Assembly: GCA_002162955.1 (NCBI GenBank)
Contig: MABD01000054.1
Coordinates: 33,043-86,985, forward strand
DNA from: Gammaproteobacteria bacterium 45_16_T64
Lineage (GTDB): Bacteria > Pseudomonadota > Gammaproteobacteria > Pseudomonadales > Ketobacteraceae
Length of the DNA: 53,943 nt
Reading direction: 5' to 3'
Part shown: one piece after another, positions 42,933-50,979 of the stretch
Numbering within the stretch: position 1 is the stretch's first letter
How the letters are laid out: each line of letters opens with the position of its first letter
Notes under the pieces: generated by a model
Database searches by the model: none
Seen by the model: the letters and a program-made list of their open reading frames with translations, nothing else
What the model was told of the DNA's origin: nothing
Made by a program: the position numbers and the translations under genes

Positions 42933-44237
42933 TTGGTAGACGAGCCGCCCCTGACAAATGGTTGCATGGTTTTGTCCCATGATGGTGTGATTAAGTAGTG
43001 GTGTATTTTTCCCTTCCGAATGTAATAGCTCTGGTGCGAGGGTCCACTCGGTATTGGGGTCAAAGATGCTGATGTTTGCGGTGGTATTTATGGCAACCTT
43101 TCCGGCATCAAAATTAATGATATTTGCCGGTGCATTGGTGAGGCATGATACCCATTGTAGAGGGGTTAGGACGCCATCGCTGACCAATTTATAGGTACTT
43201 GTGAGTAATGTTTCGATGGCCGATATACCTGCTTCAGTTGCGCTAAAGGGTGCAGACTTGGCCGCAGTTTCATGGGGTTGGTGGTCTGAGGTGATAGTGG
43301 AAATTACCCCTGATTGGAGGGCGTTGATTAAGGCTCTCTGATCCGATTCGCTGCGAAAGGGTGGATTGACATGAAATTGGCTATTAAACCCATCAACCGA
43401 TTTTTCGGTAAAGAGTAACTGGTGGGCGGCGATATCGGCGGTGACTGGTAGGCCTCGCTGTTGGGCGCTGGCAATAAGTTCGACGCTTCGTGCACAGGAT
43501 AGTTGACCAAAATGCGCCGTTACGCCAGTTTGTTCTACCAGCAGCAAATCACGGGCGAGGGCAACAGTTTCCGCTGATCGTGGGATACCGGGTAAGCCGA
43601 GGCGGGTAGAGGTGAAGCTTTCATGTACAATGCCGTCACCTTGTAGGCTAAGGTCTACGGATTGAAAAAATACCGTTAAGTTAAATGTGGCAGCATATTC
43701 GAGGCAGCGTAATAGCACCCTATTGTCTTTCACGGCGCGGCGTAATTGTGATACGCCAACGCAACCAGCGCTATGTAGAGAGTGCATTTCGCTAAGCTGT
43801 GAGCCTTGTAAGCCTTGTGTCATTGCGCCAATGGGGAGGACTTGGGCATAACCTGATTGGTGTGCTCTTTCTTGAATCAGCGCAGCGACCGCAGCACTAT
43901 CGATAACAGGTTGTGTATCAGGTGGACAGCAAAGGTGTGTGATACCACCGGCGGCGGCCGCTTTGGTTTCTGTATGAATGGTGCCTTTATACTCTTCGCC
44001 AGGTTCTCTTACTCGGGCGCATAAATCTACGGCGCCAGGAAGTACCCATTTGCCAGAGGCATCAATAGTAATATCTGCCGGTTTGGCGTTTTTTGAGCCT
44101 GCTGGGGAAATTTCTTGGACCAGCCCATCGGCGATATAGATATCCGCTAATGCATCATGGTCTGATGCAGGATCAATAAGGCGCCCGCCCGTTATTTTGA
44201 TAGATTTAGATAGTGAAGTCGTGGGTGAAAAATTCAT
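42924..44237 (-). CDS. pyrC': Inactive dihydroorotase-like subunit PyrC'
   Basis: 437 residues, type I dihydroorotase fold ([53 protein letters not shown]). The zinc-binding HxH of the active family (D-x-H-x-H-x-R-E-P-G) is replaced: D71-L-C73-A-R75-V-R-E-P-G, so both metal histidines are lost. In Pseudomonas the matching pyrC' encodes a non-catalytic subunit needed to assemble the aspartate carbamoyltransferase dodecamer, and a separate active dihydroorotase lies elsewhere; the same is expected here. Its start overlaps the pyrB stop by 4 bases. Confidence 0.93.
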   Translation of the reverse strand: MNFSPTTSLSKSIKITGGRLIDPASDHDALADIYIADGLVQEISPAGSKNAKPADITIDASGKWVLPGAVDLCARVREPGEEYKGTIHTETKAAAAGGITHLCCPPDTQPVIDSAAVAALIQERAHQSGYAQVLPIGAMTQGLQGSQLSEMHSLHSAGCVGVSQLRRAVKDNRVLLRCLEYAATFNLTVFFQSVDLSLQGDGIVHESFTSTRLGLPGIPRSAETVALARDLLLVEQTGVTAHFGQLSCARSVELIASAQQRGLPVTADIAAHQLLFTEKSVDGFNSQFHVNPPFRSESDQRALINALQSGVISTITSDHQPHETAAKSAPFSATEAGISAIETLLTSTYKLVSDGVLTPLQWVSCLTNAPANIINFDAGKVAINTTANISIFDPNTEWTLAPELLHSEGKNTPLLNHTIMGQNHATICQGRLVYQLT

Positions 44238-45247
44238 GCGCCCTGCTCCCCAGATGTTGTTAGATTGGAGAGGGTGGCGGTTTGACCGCTCATGGCCATC
44301 GATAGCACGGCCATTCTCACGGCGATACCATAATTTACTTGCTTAAGGATGACGGACTGAGGGCCATCGGCAACGGCGGTTTCTATCTCGACTCCTCGAT
44401 TGATGGGGCCAGGGTGCATAACAATGGCATCGGGTTTGGCAAAGGCGAGCTTTTCTGATGTAAGGCCATAAAGTCGATAGAATTCGTGTTCACTGGGTAG
44501 TAGGGCAGAATTCATTCGTTCTTTTTGCAAACGCAACATGATCACTACATCGACGTCTTTAAGACCTTGTTCCATATTGTAGAAAACCTTCGCACCGAGG
44601 CTTTCCATATCGTAGGGGATTAATGTTTTGGGGCCAATAACCCTGACTTCACCCGTTTGCAATCCATTCAGTGCATGTACTTGGGAGCGTGCCACACGTG
44701 AGTGAGTAATATCACCGACGATGGCGACTTTTAGATTCTTAAAGTCTCCTTTGTGTTTGCGAATCGTATACATATCCAACATGGCTTGTGTTGGGTGGGC
44801 GTGTCGGCCATCTCCCGCGTTGATAATGGCAACATCTGGGCAAACTTGGCTGGCGATAAAATGGGGTGCCCCGCTATCTTGATGGCGCACAATAAACATA
44901 TCACTATCCATGGCTTCTAAATTCCACAGCATATCCATCAGCGATTCACCTTTTGACGTAGCTGATGCACTGATATTGATATTGAGAACATCCGCTGACA
45001 GCCGTTTTGCTGCAAGCTCAAACGTGGTTCGAGTACGGGTGCTGGCTTCAAAGAAAAGGTTCACCACGGTCTTGCCTCTTAACAGCGGTACTTTCTTAAC
45101 GGCTTGTTGGCCAACGCTAGAAAAAGACTCTGCGGTATCAAGGATTTCTGTAAGCAGTTCATGACTGAGGTTTTCAGTTGTGAGAAAGTGCTTCAGGTGA
45201 CCTGTCTCGTTAAGCTGTAGTAAGTGCGGTGGTATTGCCAGGCTCAT
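44234..45247 (-). CDS. pyrB: Aspartate carbamoyltransferase catalytic chain PyrB
   Basis: Makes N-carbamoylaspartate from carbamoyl phosphate and aspartate, the committed step of pyrimidine synthesis. 337 residues. Carbamoyl-phosphate loop [16 protein letters not shown], then [13 protein letters not shown], the [12 protein letters not shown] motif, MLRLQKERM and [12 protein letters not shown]. No regulatory chain (pyrI) is present; as in pseudomonads the partner is the inactive dihydroorotase overlapping it. It lies 49 bases after pyrR. Confidence 0.97.
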   Translation of the reverse strand: MSLAIPPHLLQLNETGHLKHFLTTENLSHELLTEILDTAESFSSVGQQAVKKVPLLRGKTVVNLFFEASTRTRTTFELAAKRLSADVLNINISASATSKGESLMDMLWNLEAMDSDMFIVRHQDSGAPHFIASQVCPDVAIINAGDGRHAHPTQAMLDMYTIRKHKGDFKNLKVAIVGDITHSRVARSQVHALNGLQTGEVRVIGPKTLIPYDMESLGAKVFYNMEQGLKDVDVVIMLRLQKERMNSALLPSEHEFYRLYGLTSEKLAFAKPDAIVMHPGPINRGVEIETAVADGPQSVILKQVNYGIAVRMAVLSMAMSGQTATLSNLTTSGEQGA

Positions 45248-45296
45248 GGTTTTCTCTATGGTTGTGCGGATGATATCAGGATAGGTAATGGCCTTG

Positions 45297-45800
45297 TTAA
45301 TCTACTTGAATAATTTCGAGGCGCAAGTTATCAGGGCCGCGCAATTTTACTCGTTGTTGGGGGGTTAAATCCAATCGTTCTCCAATAACATCAGGTTGAA
45401 TGGGCAAATGCCGACAGGGAACGTCCACTAATGTCGCCAAAATCACCGATGCGGGGCGCCCGTAGTCAAATATTTCATTGAGAGCGGCACGAATGGTGCG
45501 ACCGCTGCTCATAACATCGTCAATCAGAATGATGTGTTGCCCATCGGTTGAAAAGGGGAGGTCCGAGGCTTTCACCGCTGGATGTAAACCCTTTTCGGTA
45601 AAATCATCGCGATAGAAGGTGATATCCAGTAACCCTAGTGGCTGCGATAAGCTCAGTGCATGGTGTAGCTCCTTCGCAATCCACGCCCCGCCAGTATGAA
45701 TACCAATCATGGCAGGGTTGGCAATTTGTTTGGCAGCCAAAAATTGTTGTAGTTTTTGGCTCATCTGCGTGATGAGTGAGCCGACGTCAGGGGTAGGCAT
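45297..45800 (-). CDS. pyrR: PyrR, pyrimidine operon regulator/uracil phosphoribosyltransferase
   Basis: 167 residues. The PRPP-binding loop [21 protein letters not shown] is intact, as are [13 protein letters not shown] and the PyrR-type DITFYRDDF. In Gram-positives PyrR attenuates transcription by binding pyr mRNA; in gammaproteobacteria its role is less settled and it may act mainly as a uracil phosphoribosyltransferase or regulator of pyrB. No attenuator was recognised in the 49-base pyrR-pyrB gap. It sits 12 bases after ruvX. Confidence 0.95.
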   Translation of the reverse strand: MPTPDVGSLITQMSQKLQQFLAAKQIANPAMIGIHTGGAWIAKELHHALSLSQPLGLLDITFYRDDFTEKGLHPAVKASDLPFSTDGQHIILIDDVMSSGRTIRAALNEIFDYGRPASVILATLVDVPCRHLPIQPDVIGERLDLTPQQRVKLRGPDNLRLEIIQVD

Positions 45801-45812
45801 AGCGATATCCTG

Positions 45813-46247
45813 TTAGGGTTTGGATTCAGAGAACCAGCTTTCAAGAATAAGTACTGCTGCAACGCTATCAATGTAGCGATTAGATTTTGCGGCGCGGCCG
45901 CTGTACTGCTGGATTTGGTCTCTAGCATCATAGCTAGAGAGGTGTTCGTTAATGGTAAACAGCGGTAGTCCGAAGCGGCCGTGTAATCGGTTACCGAATT
46001 TGCGCGCACGGGCCGATAATGCGTTCTCGGTACCGTCTTCATTGAGCGGTATGCCTACGACAAAAGCATCGGGCTGCCATTCATCAATTAACGCAGCAAC
46101 AGTCTGCCATTGAGGTTGACCCTCTTTTGCGGGTAATTCTGGCAAAGCACTGGCGGTTTGGGTTAGCTGTTGACCGATCGCGATGCCAATTTTTTGGGTA
46201 CCAAAATCGAACCCCATTAGGGTCATAATATCTTTTTGTTCTGGCAT
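45813..46247 (-). CDS. ruvX: RuvX/YqgF putative Holliday junction resolvase, rRNA processing nuclease
   Basis: 144 residues with an RNase H-like fold: the first catalytic Asp lies in MGFDFGTQKIGIAIGQ, followed by FVVGIPLNEDGTEN, a glutamate in TINEHLSSYDAR, and the terminal acidic site in YIDSVAAVLIL. YqgF proteins process the 5' end of pre-16S rRNA in E. coli and resemble RuvC resolvases. The ATG at 46247 is used, although MTLMGFDFG (residue 8) is a possible alternative. It is between algH and pyrR in the conserved order. Confidence 0.94.
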   Translation of the reverse strand: MPEQKDIMTLMGFDFGTQKIGIAIGQQLTQTASALPELPAKEGQPQWQTVAALIDEWQPDAFVVGIPLNEDGTENALSARARKFGNRLHGRFGLPLFTINEHLSSYDARDQIQQYSGRAAKSNRYIDSVAAVLILESWFSESKP

Positions 46248-46289
46248 TAATAGGCTCGTCTAGATGGGGAATAGGGGGACGGGCTGGCG

Positions 46290-46859
46290 TTAGGAGTGCC
46301 CAACATCGGGAGATATTAGGCTAAGGTCTATACCTAATAGCTGCGTTGCGGCTTCCCAGCGTTTTTCTTGTGGCGTGGAAAATAATACTTCGGGGTCGGC
46401 CTTGACGGTTATCCACGTATTGGATTGCATTTCTTCCTCAAGTTGGCCGCCACCCCAGCCTGCATATCCAAGAGCGACAATGCTATCTTTTGGACCTTTA
46501 TTGTTGGCTATATCGTCGAGGATATCTCGTGAGGTCGTCAAGCAGATACCTTCCTCCATGATAACAGTGGATTGCCAGTCCTGAGGGAGTCGGTGTAGCA
46601 CAAAACCCATTTCAGTTTGCACAGGACCACCCTCTAATACAGACTGATGGTCAAATTGCTCATCGTAATTTTCGATATCAAGGTGTTCAAACACTTCGCC
46701 TAGCGATAGGTTTAGGGGTCTATTAATCATGATACCCATTGCGCCGTTTTCGTTATGCTCACAAATATAGGTGATGCTATGGGAGAAATTAGGATCCTCC
46801 ATAGCAGGCATGGCAATCAGGAAATGGTTTTTTAAGCTGGCGTTAGAATTAGTGTCCAT
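46290..46859 (-). CDS. algH: YqgE/AlgH family protein
   Basis: 189 residues from the ATG at 46859 (MDTNSNASLKNHFLIAMPAM), preceded by TGAGGCT as ribosome-binding site. The open frame reaches back to 47108, but that part lies inside tonB and is not coding. DUF179 motifs are NHFLIAMPAMEDPNFSHSI, ICEHNENGAMGIMINRPL, VLEGGPVQTEMGFVLH and LGYAGWGGGQLEEEM. AlgH was first implicated in alginate gene control in Pseudomonas; the molecular function remains unclear. 42 bases separate it from ruvX. Confidence 0.95.
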   Translation of the reverse strand: MDTNSNASLKNHFLIAMPAMEDPNFSHSITYICEHNENGAMGIMINRPLNLSLGEVFEHLDIENYDEQFDHQSVLEGGPVQTEMGFVLHRLPQDWQSTVIMEEGICLTTSRDILDDIANNKGPKDSIVALGYAGWGGGQLEEEMQSNTWITVKADPEVLFSTPQEKRWEAATQLLGIDLSLISPDVGHS

Positions 46860-46962
46860 AGCCTCAGTATTGGGCCAAATGCAGATGGTTTCAAGCCCGA
46901 TATACGGAGTTGGGCTAGCAATGTGTAAAGAGGCTGAGTTATTGAGTATTTTATGTCTAAAA

Positions 46963-47844
46963 TTAGAAGCTAGAGAGGTAGTTACCTTTCTTGAACTGCC
47001 AAGTTCTAATAATCTCAAGGATATCTGTGGTATCAGCAATTTCTTTTGGAAAAGGGGCGAATGGTGTTGAGCGCTGGACAATTCGAACGGCTGCGTCGTC
47101 CAATACACGCTTGCCAGAAGATTTTAATATGCGAATTTCATGCACAGTCCCATCTGCTTTAACTGCGACCATCAAGCGTAAGCTGCCGAAAATGTCGGCG
47201 CGCTTGAGTTCTGGTGGGTAGTATAGGTTGCCAAATCGTTCGATACGCCGCCGCCAGGCGTCTAAATAAGCCGCATCTTGAGAAGCCTTGGTATTTGCAG
47301 CGGTGAGTTGCCGTTTGCGGGGGCGTTTCGAGTGTACTTGTTTTTTCTTGTCCAGCTGAGCTTCCAAGCTGGCAATTTCTAGACTGCGTTGTAGCATTGC
47401 GATGGCGGACACTTGTTCAGTTTGTTCCAGCTCTTTTTCTTCAGCGTTTTTGATGGTCTTGAAGATACTTGTACTGGAGGTGCTGAGTTTTTTCTTGCCT
47501 GCGCTTTCGATGGGTTTCTGACTGGCCTGTTGCTGGATTGGGTCAATTTTCCTGACAACGTTGTCTTCGAAGGTTGCTGTTTCGGTGGTGGTTATGACGG
47601 CTTTTTCTTCTAAAGTGCCGCTACCTTGTTGGTTTACTTGTGCTAGAAAGTCAGCATCTTCAGGGGCTTGCTCACTTTTATTATACGCTAGCGTAATTTC
47701 CAGCGACTCTGCACTGGGTTCGCTTGGGGTAAAAGAAAAACCAACGCCCAAGATGATAATGCCATGTAACACTGACGCAAGGAAAAGCGTGAAGCTAAAG
47801 CGGTCATTCGCGGTGACTTGGGGGGGGCGAGCAGTGTCAGGCAT
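46963..47844 (-). CDS. tonB: TonB-family energy transducer (TonB3-like)
   Basis: 293 residues. One N-terminal membrane helix (LFLASVLHGIIILGVGFSF, about 18-36), then a long periplasmic spacer that is Lys/Glu/Gln/Ser-rich and coiled rather than proline-rich, and a C-terminal TonB domain (about 205-293: GSLRLMVAVKADGTVHEIRILKSSG, DDAAVRIVQRSTPFAPFP, IIRTWQFKKG). No exbB/exbD is next to it. In P. aeruginosa the TonB at this position (tonB3) is reported to be needed for twitching, which fits the flanking pil genes. It starts 22 bases after gshB. Confidence 0.93.
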   Translation of the reverse strand: MPDTARPPQVTANDRFSFTLFLASVLHGIIILGVGFSFTPSEPSAESLEITLAYNKSEQAPEDADFLAQVNQQGSGTLEEKAVITTTETATFEDNVVRKIDPIQQQASQKPIESAGKKKLSTSSTSIFKTIKNAEEKELEQTEQVSAIAMLQRSLEIASLEAQLDKKKQVHSKRPRKRQLTAANTKASQDAAYLDAWRRRIERFGNLYYPPELKRADIFGSLRLMVAVKADGTVHEIRILKSSGKRVLDDAAVRIVQRSTPFAPFPKEIADTTDILEIIRTWQFKKGNYLSSF

Positions 47845-47866
47845 TAATAAATACTCAAACTTCGTG

Positions 47867-48823
47867 TTATTGGCGAGCGGCTAAGCGTCGTTCAATGGCG
47901 TCCATTAATAGTCCCGCGATATTAAGAGAGGTCGCGGCATCGATTTCTCGTATGCAAGTCGGGCTGGTGACATTAATTTCCGTCAGATAATCGCCAATTA
48001 CATCTAAGCCGACGAAGATTAACCCTTTTTCCACTAATGTTTCGCGTACTTGCTCGCAAATCCAACGTTCTCTGTCGGATAATGGTCTAACTTCGCCAGT
48101 TCCGCCAGCGGCAAGGTTTCCTCGAGTCTCACCCTCGGCAGGAATACGAGATAATCCATAGGCCACTGGTTCGCCATCAATCACCAAGATTCGTTTGTCT
48201 CCCTGATTGATATCAGGAATAAACTCCTGTGCCATCGCTGGAGTTTTGCCATGATTAGTGAGAGTTTCGATAATAACGCTAAGGTTCTTATCGTTAGCAC
48301 CTGTTCGGAAAATCGACGCACCGCCCATTCCATCTAGCGGCTTAAGGATAATATCTTGGTGGGTGTTTGCAAATGCCTTGATAACATCAGCATTGGCACT
48401 AACGGTCGTCGGTGTACAGCATTGCGGAAATTCAGTAGCAAAAATCTTTTCGTTACAGTCCCGTAAGCTCTGCGGTTTGTTGACGATTAATGAACCTGCC
48501 TGTTCTGCAATGTCCAATATATAAGTGGAATAGATGAATTCCATATCAAAAGGGGGGTCCTTGCGCATTAAAATAACGTCGCAATCGGACAGTGGGTGCA
48601 CTTGCTCTTCACCTAGCTGATACCAGGAATCAGGGTTCTTCAGAGGGGTCAATGCGCAGCTTTTGGTCATTGCTTGACCGTTTTCGATATAGAGGTCTTG
48701 CTGCTCGATATAACGTATATCCCAATTTCTGTTATCCGCCTCCCATAACATCGCTAATGTACTATCCTTCTTGTATGGAATGGATGATATTGGATCCATC
48801 ACAACGCCCAGTTTGATTGTCAT
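47867..48823 (-). CDS. gshB: Glutathione synthetase GshB
   Basis: ATP-dependent ligation of glycine to gamma-glutamylcysteine. 318 residues from the ATG at 48823 (MTIKLGVVMDPISSIPYKKDS); a frame extension to 48874 adds 17 residues unlike the family. Motifs are MRKDPPFDMEFIYSTYIL, NKPQSLRDCNEKIFA, the ATP-grasp region ILKPLDGMGGASIFR, QEFIPDINQGDKRILVIDGEP and the C-terminal VGLDVIGDYLTEINVTSPTC. It diverges from pilG across about 300 bases of AT-rich, heavily palindromic DNA. Confidence 0.96.
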   Translation of the reverse strand: MTIKLGVVMDPISSIPYKKDSTLAMLWEADNRNWDIRYIEQQDLYIENGQAMTKSCALTPLKNPDSWYQLGEEQVHPLSDCDVILMRKDPPFDMEFIYSTYILDIAEQAGSLIVNKPQSLRDCNEKIFATEFPQCCTPTTVSANADVIKAFANTHQDIILKPLDGMGGASIFRTGANDKNLSVIIETLTNHGKTPAMAQEFIPDINQGDKRILVIDGEPVAYGLSRIPAEGETRGNLAAGGTGEVRPLSDRERWICEQVRETLVEKGLIFVGLDVIGDYLTEINVTSPTCIREIDAATSLNIAGLLMDAIERRLAARQ

Positions 48824-48940
48824 AATTTTTGAACCTATATGGTGAAAGAGTGTGTGGCGGAGAAATTGAACCAAAAGAGTATACGATTTTTCATATAACT
48901 CAAAGCTGCTAGCTTATTTGGTTATAAAAGAAACGGCCAA

Positions 48941-49085
48941 ATAGTATTAAAAATACTATAAACGACAATAGTTTATAGATTGTGCCCAAAATCTATGATT
49001 ATAATTGTCCCGTTCTGGGAGTTAGTCGAAAAATTAAAAATACTTGCCATTGGCGAAGTATTTACAACGATATTATAACTATATC
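48941..49085 (+). promoter_or_regulatory. Chain of overlapping inverted repeats between gshB and pilG
   Basis: Five perfect inverted repeats occur in 145 bases. ATAGTATT-AAA-AATACTAT is at 48941-48959. CTATAAAC-N7-GTTTATAG is at 48956-48978. ATAGATT-N8-AATCTAT is at 48975-48996. AAATACTT-N10-AAGTATTT is at 49038-49063, with an inner GCC/GGC pair. GATAT-N7-ATATC is at 49069-49085. The first three share arm bases (CTAT, then ATAG), so only alternate ones can fold together. The first and fourth share the AATACT/AGTATT sequences and could pair with each other. This may be the pilG leader or an operator array. Confidence 0.5.
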
Positions 49086-49125
49086 TTACAGGCTGATTTA
49101 AAGCTTACATAAAAAGGCAATGTCG

Positions 49126-49509
49126 ATGGAAGACAACTTCGAAAGTTTAAAAGTTATGGTAATTGATGATAGTAAAACTATTCGTCGAACCGCAGAAACC
49201 TTACTCAAAAAAGCTGGGTGCTCAGTCATCACTGCCACCGATGGCTTCGATGCGCTGTCAAAGATAGCGGATACCCAGCCCAATATCATTTTCGTAGATA
49301 TTATGATGCCTAGATTAGATGGATATCAGACCTGTGCGTTAATTAAGAACAACAGTGCTTATAAGGCCACTCCCGTGATTATGCTATCGAGTAAAGATGG
49401 GTTGTTCGATAAAGCCAAAGGGCGAATTGTTGGTTCAGATCAATACTTGACCAAGCCATTTAGTAAAGAAGAGCTGCTTGGTGCGATCCGAGAGCATGTG
49501 ACTTCATAG
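49126..49509 (+). CDS. pilG: Twitching motility response regulator PilG
   Basis: Single receiver domain, 127 residues from the ATG at 49126 (MEDNFESLKVMVIDDSKTIRR), chosen because AAAAAGG lies 8 bases upstream and the protein then starts like pseudomonad PilG; an ATG two codons earlier (49120) is possible. It has the acidic pair IDDS, phosphoacceptor Asp in IIFVDIMMPRLDGYQ, and the conserved Ser/Lys of MLSSKDGLFDKAKG and DQYLTKPFSKEE. In the Pil-Chp system PilG is phosphorylated by ChpA and promotes pilus extension and cAMP production. A 118-base gap precedes pilH. Confidence 0.96.
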   Translation: MEDNFESLKVMVIDDSKTIRRTAETLLKKAGCSVITATDGFDALSKIADTQPNIIFVDIMMPRLDGYQTCALIKNNSAYKATPVIMLSSKDGLFDKAKGRIVGSDQYLTKPFSKEELLGAIREHVTS

Positions 49510-49627
49510 TAAATGTTGCCCCCTATTAAATTTCTATTGCCAAGCACTGACTATGCAGGCGAAACTAAGTTTTCTAAATTATACTTATCTAATTCGAATA
49601 GTTCGTTAGCCTGTTACTGGAGGGTAT

Positions 49628-49993
49628 ATGCCTCGTGTACTCATAGTAGATGATTCTCCTACTGAGACTTATAAGTTTAAAGAAATTCTGGAAAAACACG
49701 GATATGAAATTATCACCGCAGAAAACGGTGCTGATGGTGTGTCTGTTGCTCGTCAAGAGCTACCCGATGTCGTACTGATGGATGTGGTAATGCCTGGGCT
49801 TAACGGCTTTCAAGCCACACGACAAATCAGCAAAGCAGAGGAAACTAAACATATCCCTGTCATCATTGTGACCACTAAAGATCAAGAAACAGACAAGGTG
49901 TGGGGTCGACGCCAGGGTGCGAGCGATTATCTGACGAAACCAGTTGAAGAAAGCGTATTAATGGAAACCATTAAGCGTGTCATGGGCGCGTAG
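49628..49993 (+). CDS. pilH: Twitching motility response regulator PilH
   Basis: 121-residue receiver: VDDSPTETYKFKEIL, phosphoacceptor Asp in DVVLMDVVMPGLNGFQ, Thr in IIVTTKDQETDKVWGRRQG and Lys in DYLTKPVEE. PilH is the second receiver of the Pil-Chp pathway, thought to act as a phosphate sink or to favour retraction. The ribosome-binding site is TGGAGGG, 5 bases upstream. It sits 5 bases before pilI. Confidence 0.96.
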   Translation: MPRVLIVDDSPTETYKFKEILEKHGYEIITAENGADGVSVARQELPDVVLMDVVMPGLNGFQATRQISKAEETKHIPVIIVTTKDQETDKVWGRRQGASDYLTKPVEESVLMETIKRVMGA

Positions 49994-49998
49994 CCGCC

Positions 49999-50538
49999 AT
50001 GAGCGATATTTCTCCTGCATACCTCAAACTTGTCGAGTTAGCTTCTCGTAGTCGTCAGAATGCTGATGACCTTCCAGCGCAAGCAAAAGCCAAAACATTT
50101 TGGACAGGTGTTGGTTTTACCCTCGATGGTAATCAATACGTTGCTTCGATGGATGAAATTTCAGAAATTCTTAGTGTACCTCGATTTACTCAGGTACCAG
50201 GTGTACAAACTTGGGTTCGAGGTATATCGAACGTCCGAGGTCGATTGATGCCAGTGATGGACCTACTCACGTTTCTAAACAAAAAATCTGACATGCAATG
50301 GAAACGGCGCCGTTTGCTGGTGATAGAGAGCGGAGAATTGTACAGTGGATTAGTCGTTGATCGTGTGTTGGGTATGCAGCATTTTACAGAAGATAGTTTT
50401 GTTGAAGAGTTACCTGCAAGTTATGGGGTGACCAAAGACTATCTGCGAGGAGGTTATACTTCCGAAAAAGGCGTGTGGGGCCTGTTTAGTTTATACAAAC
50501 TTGCCAGTGACCCACGATTCCTTAACGTAGCGTCATAA
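49999..50538 (+). CDS. pilI: Twitching motility CheW-like coupling protein PilI
   Basis: 179 residues with one CheW domain (about 33-170): WTGVGFTLDGNQYVASMDEISEIL, VPGVQTWVRGISNVRGRLMPVMDLLTFL, RRRLLVIESGELYSGLVVDRVLGMQHF. It links the PilJ receptor to the ChpA kinase. In Pseudomonas pilJ follows closely, whereas here 441 bases with a terminator intervene. Confidence 0.95.
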   Translation: MSDISPAYLKLVELASRSRQNADDLPAQAKAKTFWTGVGFTLDGNQYVASMDEISEILSVPRFTQVPGVQTWVRGISNVRGRLMPVMDLLTFLNKKSDMQWKRRRLLVIESGELYSGLVVDRVLGMQHFTEDSFVEELPASYGVTKDYLRGGYTSEKGVWGLFSLYKLASDPRFLNVAS

Positions 50539-50631
50539 GTACGGTATATCGAGAAGAGCATTTCGAATCGGTTGATTTGGGATCAGAATATTAAGTTTGT
50601 ATTGAAGGTTTACTATTCGGTATGAATTTAA

Positions 50632-50668
50632 GGATAGCGTTGATAGGTTCGATATATTAACGCTATTT
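50632..50668 (+). ncRNA. Long hairpin in the pilI-pilJ gap (candidate structured RNA)
   Basis: GGATAGCGTTGATA (50632-50645) pairs with TATTAACGCTATTT (50655-50668) over a 9-base loop: 14 pairs including an uninterrupted Watson-Crick core ATAGCGTT/AACGCTAT and three G-U pairs. It lies about 80 bases upstream of an intrinsic terminator, so the pair would fit a small RNA of roughly 140 bases or a folded 3' tail of the pilGHI transcript. No convincing promoter of its own was found. Confidence 0.35.
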
Positions 50669-50746
50669 ACATTGTGCACTGACCGATGACAATCGTGTTG
50701 GTGAGCAAAATGACAGAATTAAGAGCGATATGGCTGTATTCGTATA

Positions 50747-50774
50747 AAAACATCTACTTTGGTAGGTGTTTTTT
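50747..50774. terminator. Intrinsic terminator between pilI and pilJ
   Basis: AAAACATCTAC (50747-50757) pairs with GTAGGTGTTTT (50762-50772) around the loop TTTG, with one G-U pair, and the T-run continues to 50774. On the reverse strand the matching A-run also gives a T-tail, so it could act in both directions. It separates pilGHI transcription from pilJ. Confidence 0.8.
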
Positions 50775-50810
50775 GTGTTGTATGGCGACTTTTTACTGTC
50801 GAGATTGAAT

Positions 50811-50846
50811 GATTAAGCCTAGATTTAGTAATGAGTCAGCTTAATC
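50811..50846 (+). repeat. 8-bp inverted repeat upstream of pilJ
   Basis: GATTAAGC (50811-50818) and GCTTAATC (50839-50846) are perfect complements 20 bases apart, beyond the terminator and 133 bases before the pilJ ATG. It may be a regulator site for a separate pilJ promoter. A TTGACA hexamer at about 50935 has no good -10 partner. Confidence 0.3.
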
Positions 50847-50979
50847 GCTAGATCGTTAGTTTAGAAAGAATCATATCACTGGCGTTTTTTTGTAGGGCAC
50901 AGCTATTTTGTGTACCCAATGGGAATCGCTTTTGACATTAACAATAATAGTATTGCACTGAACGGCCAGGAGTCCGCCT

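Noticed and set aside
42924-44237. Annotation as an active dihydroorotase
   Set aside because: Both histidines of the zinc HxH motif are replaced (Cys73, Arg75).
46860-47108. 83-residue N-terminal extension of AlgH
   Set aside because: It overlaps tonB and is unlike the family; the ATG at 46859 has a good ribosome-binding site and family-typical first residues.
48941-48996. Reading the repeats before pilG as a CRISPR array
   Set aside because: They are different short palindromes with no constant repeat-spacer periodicity and no cas genes nearby.
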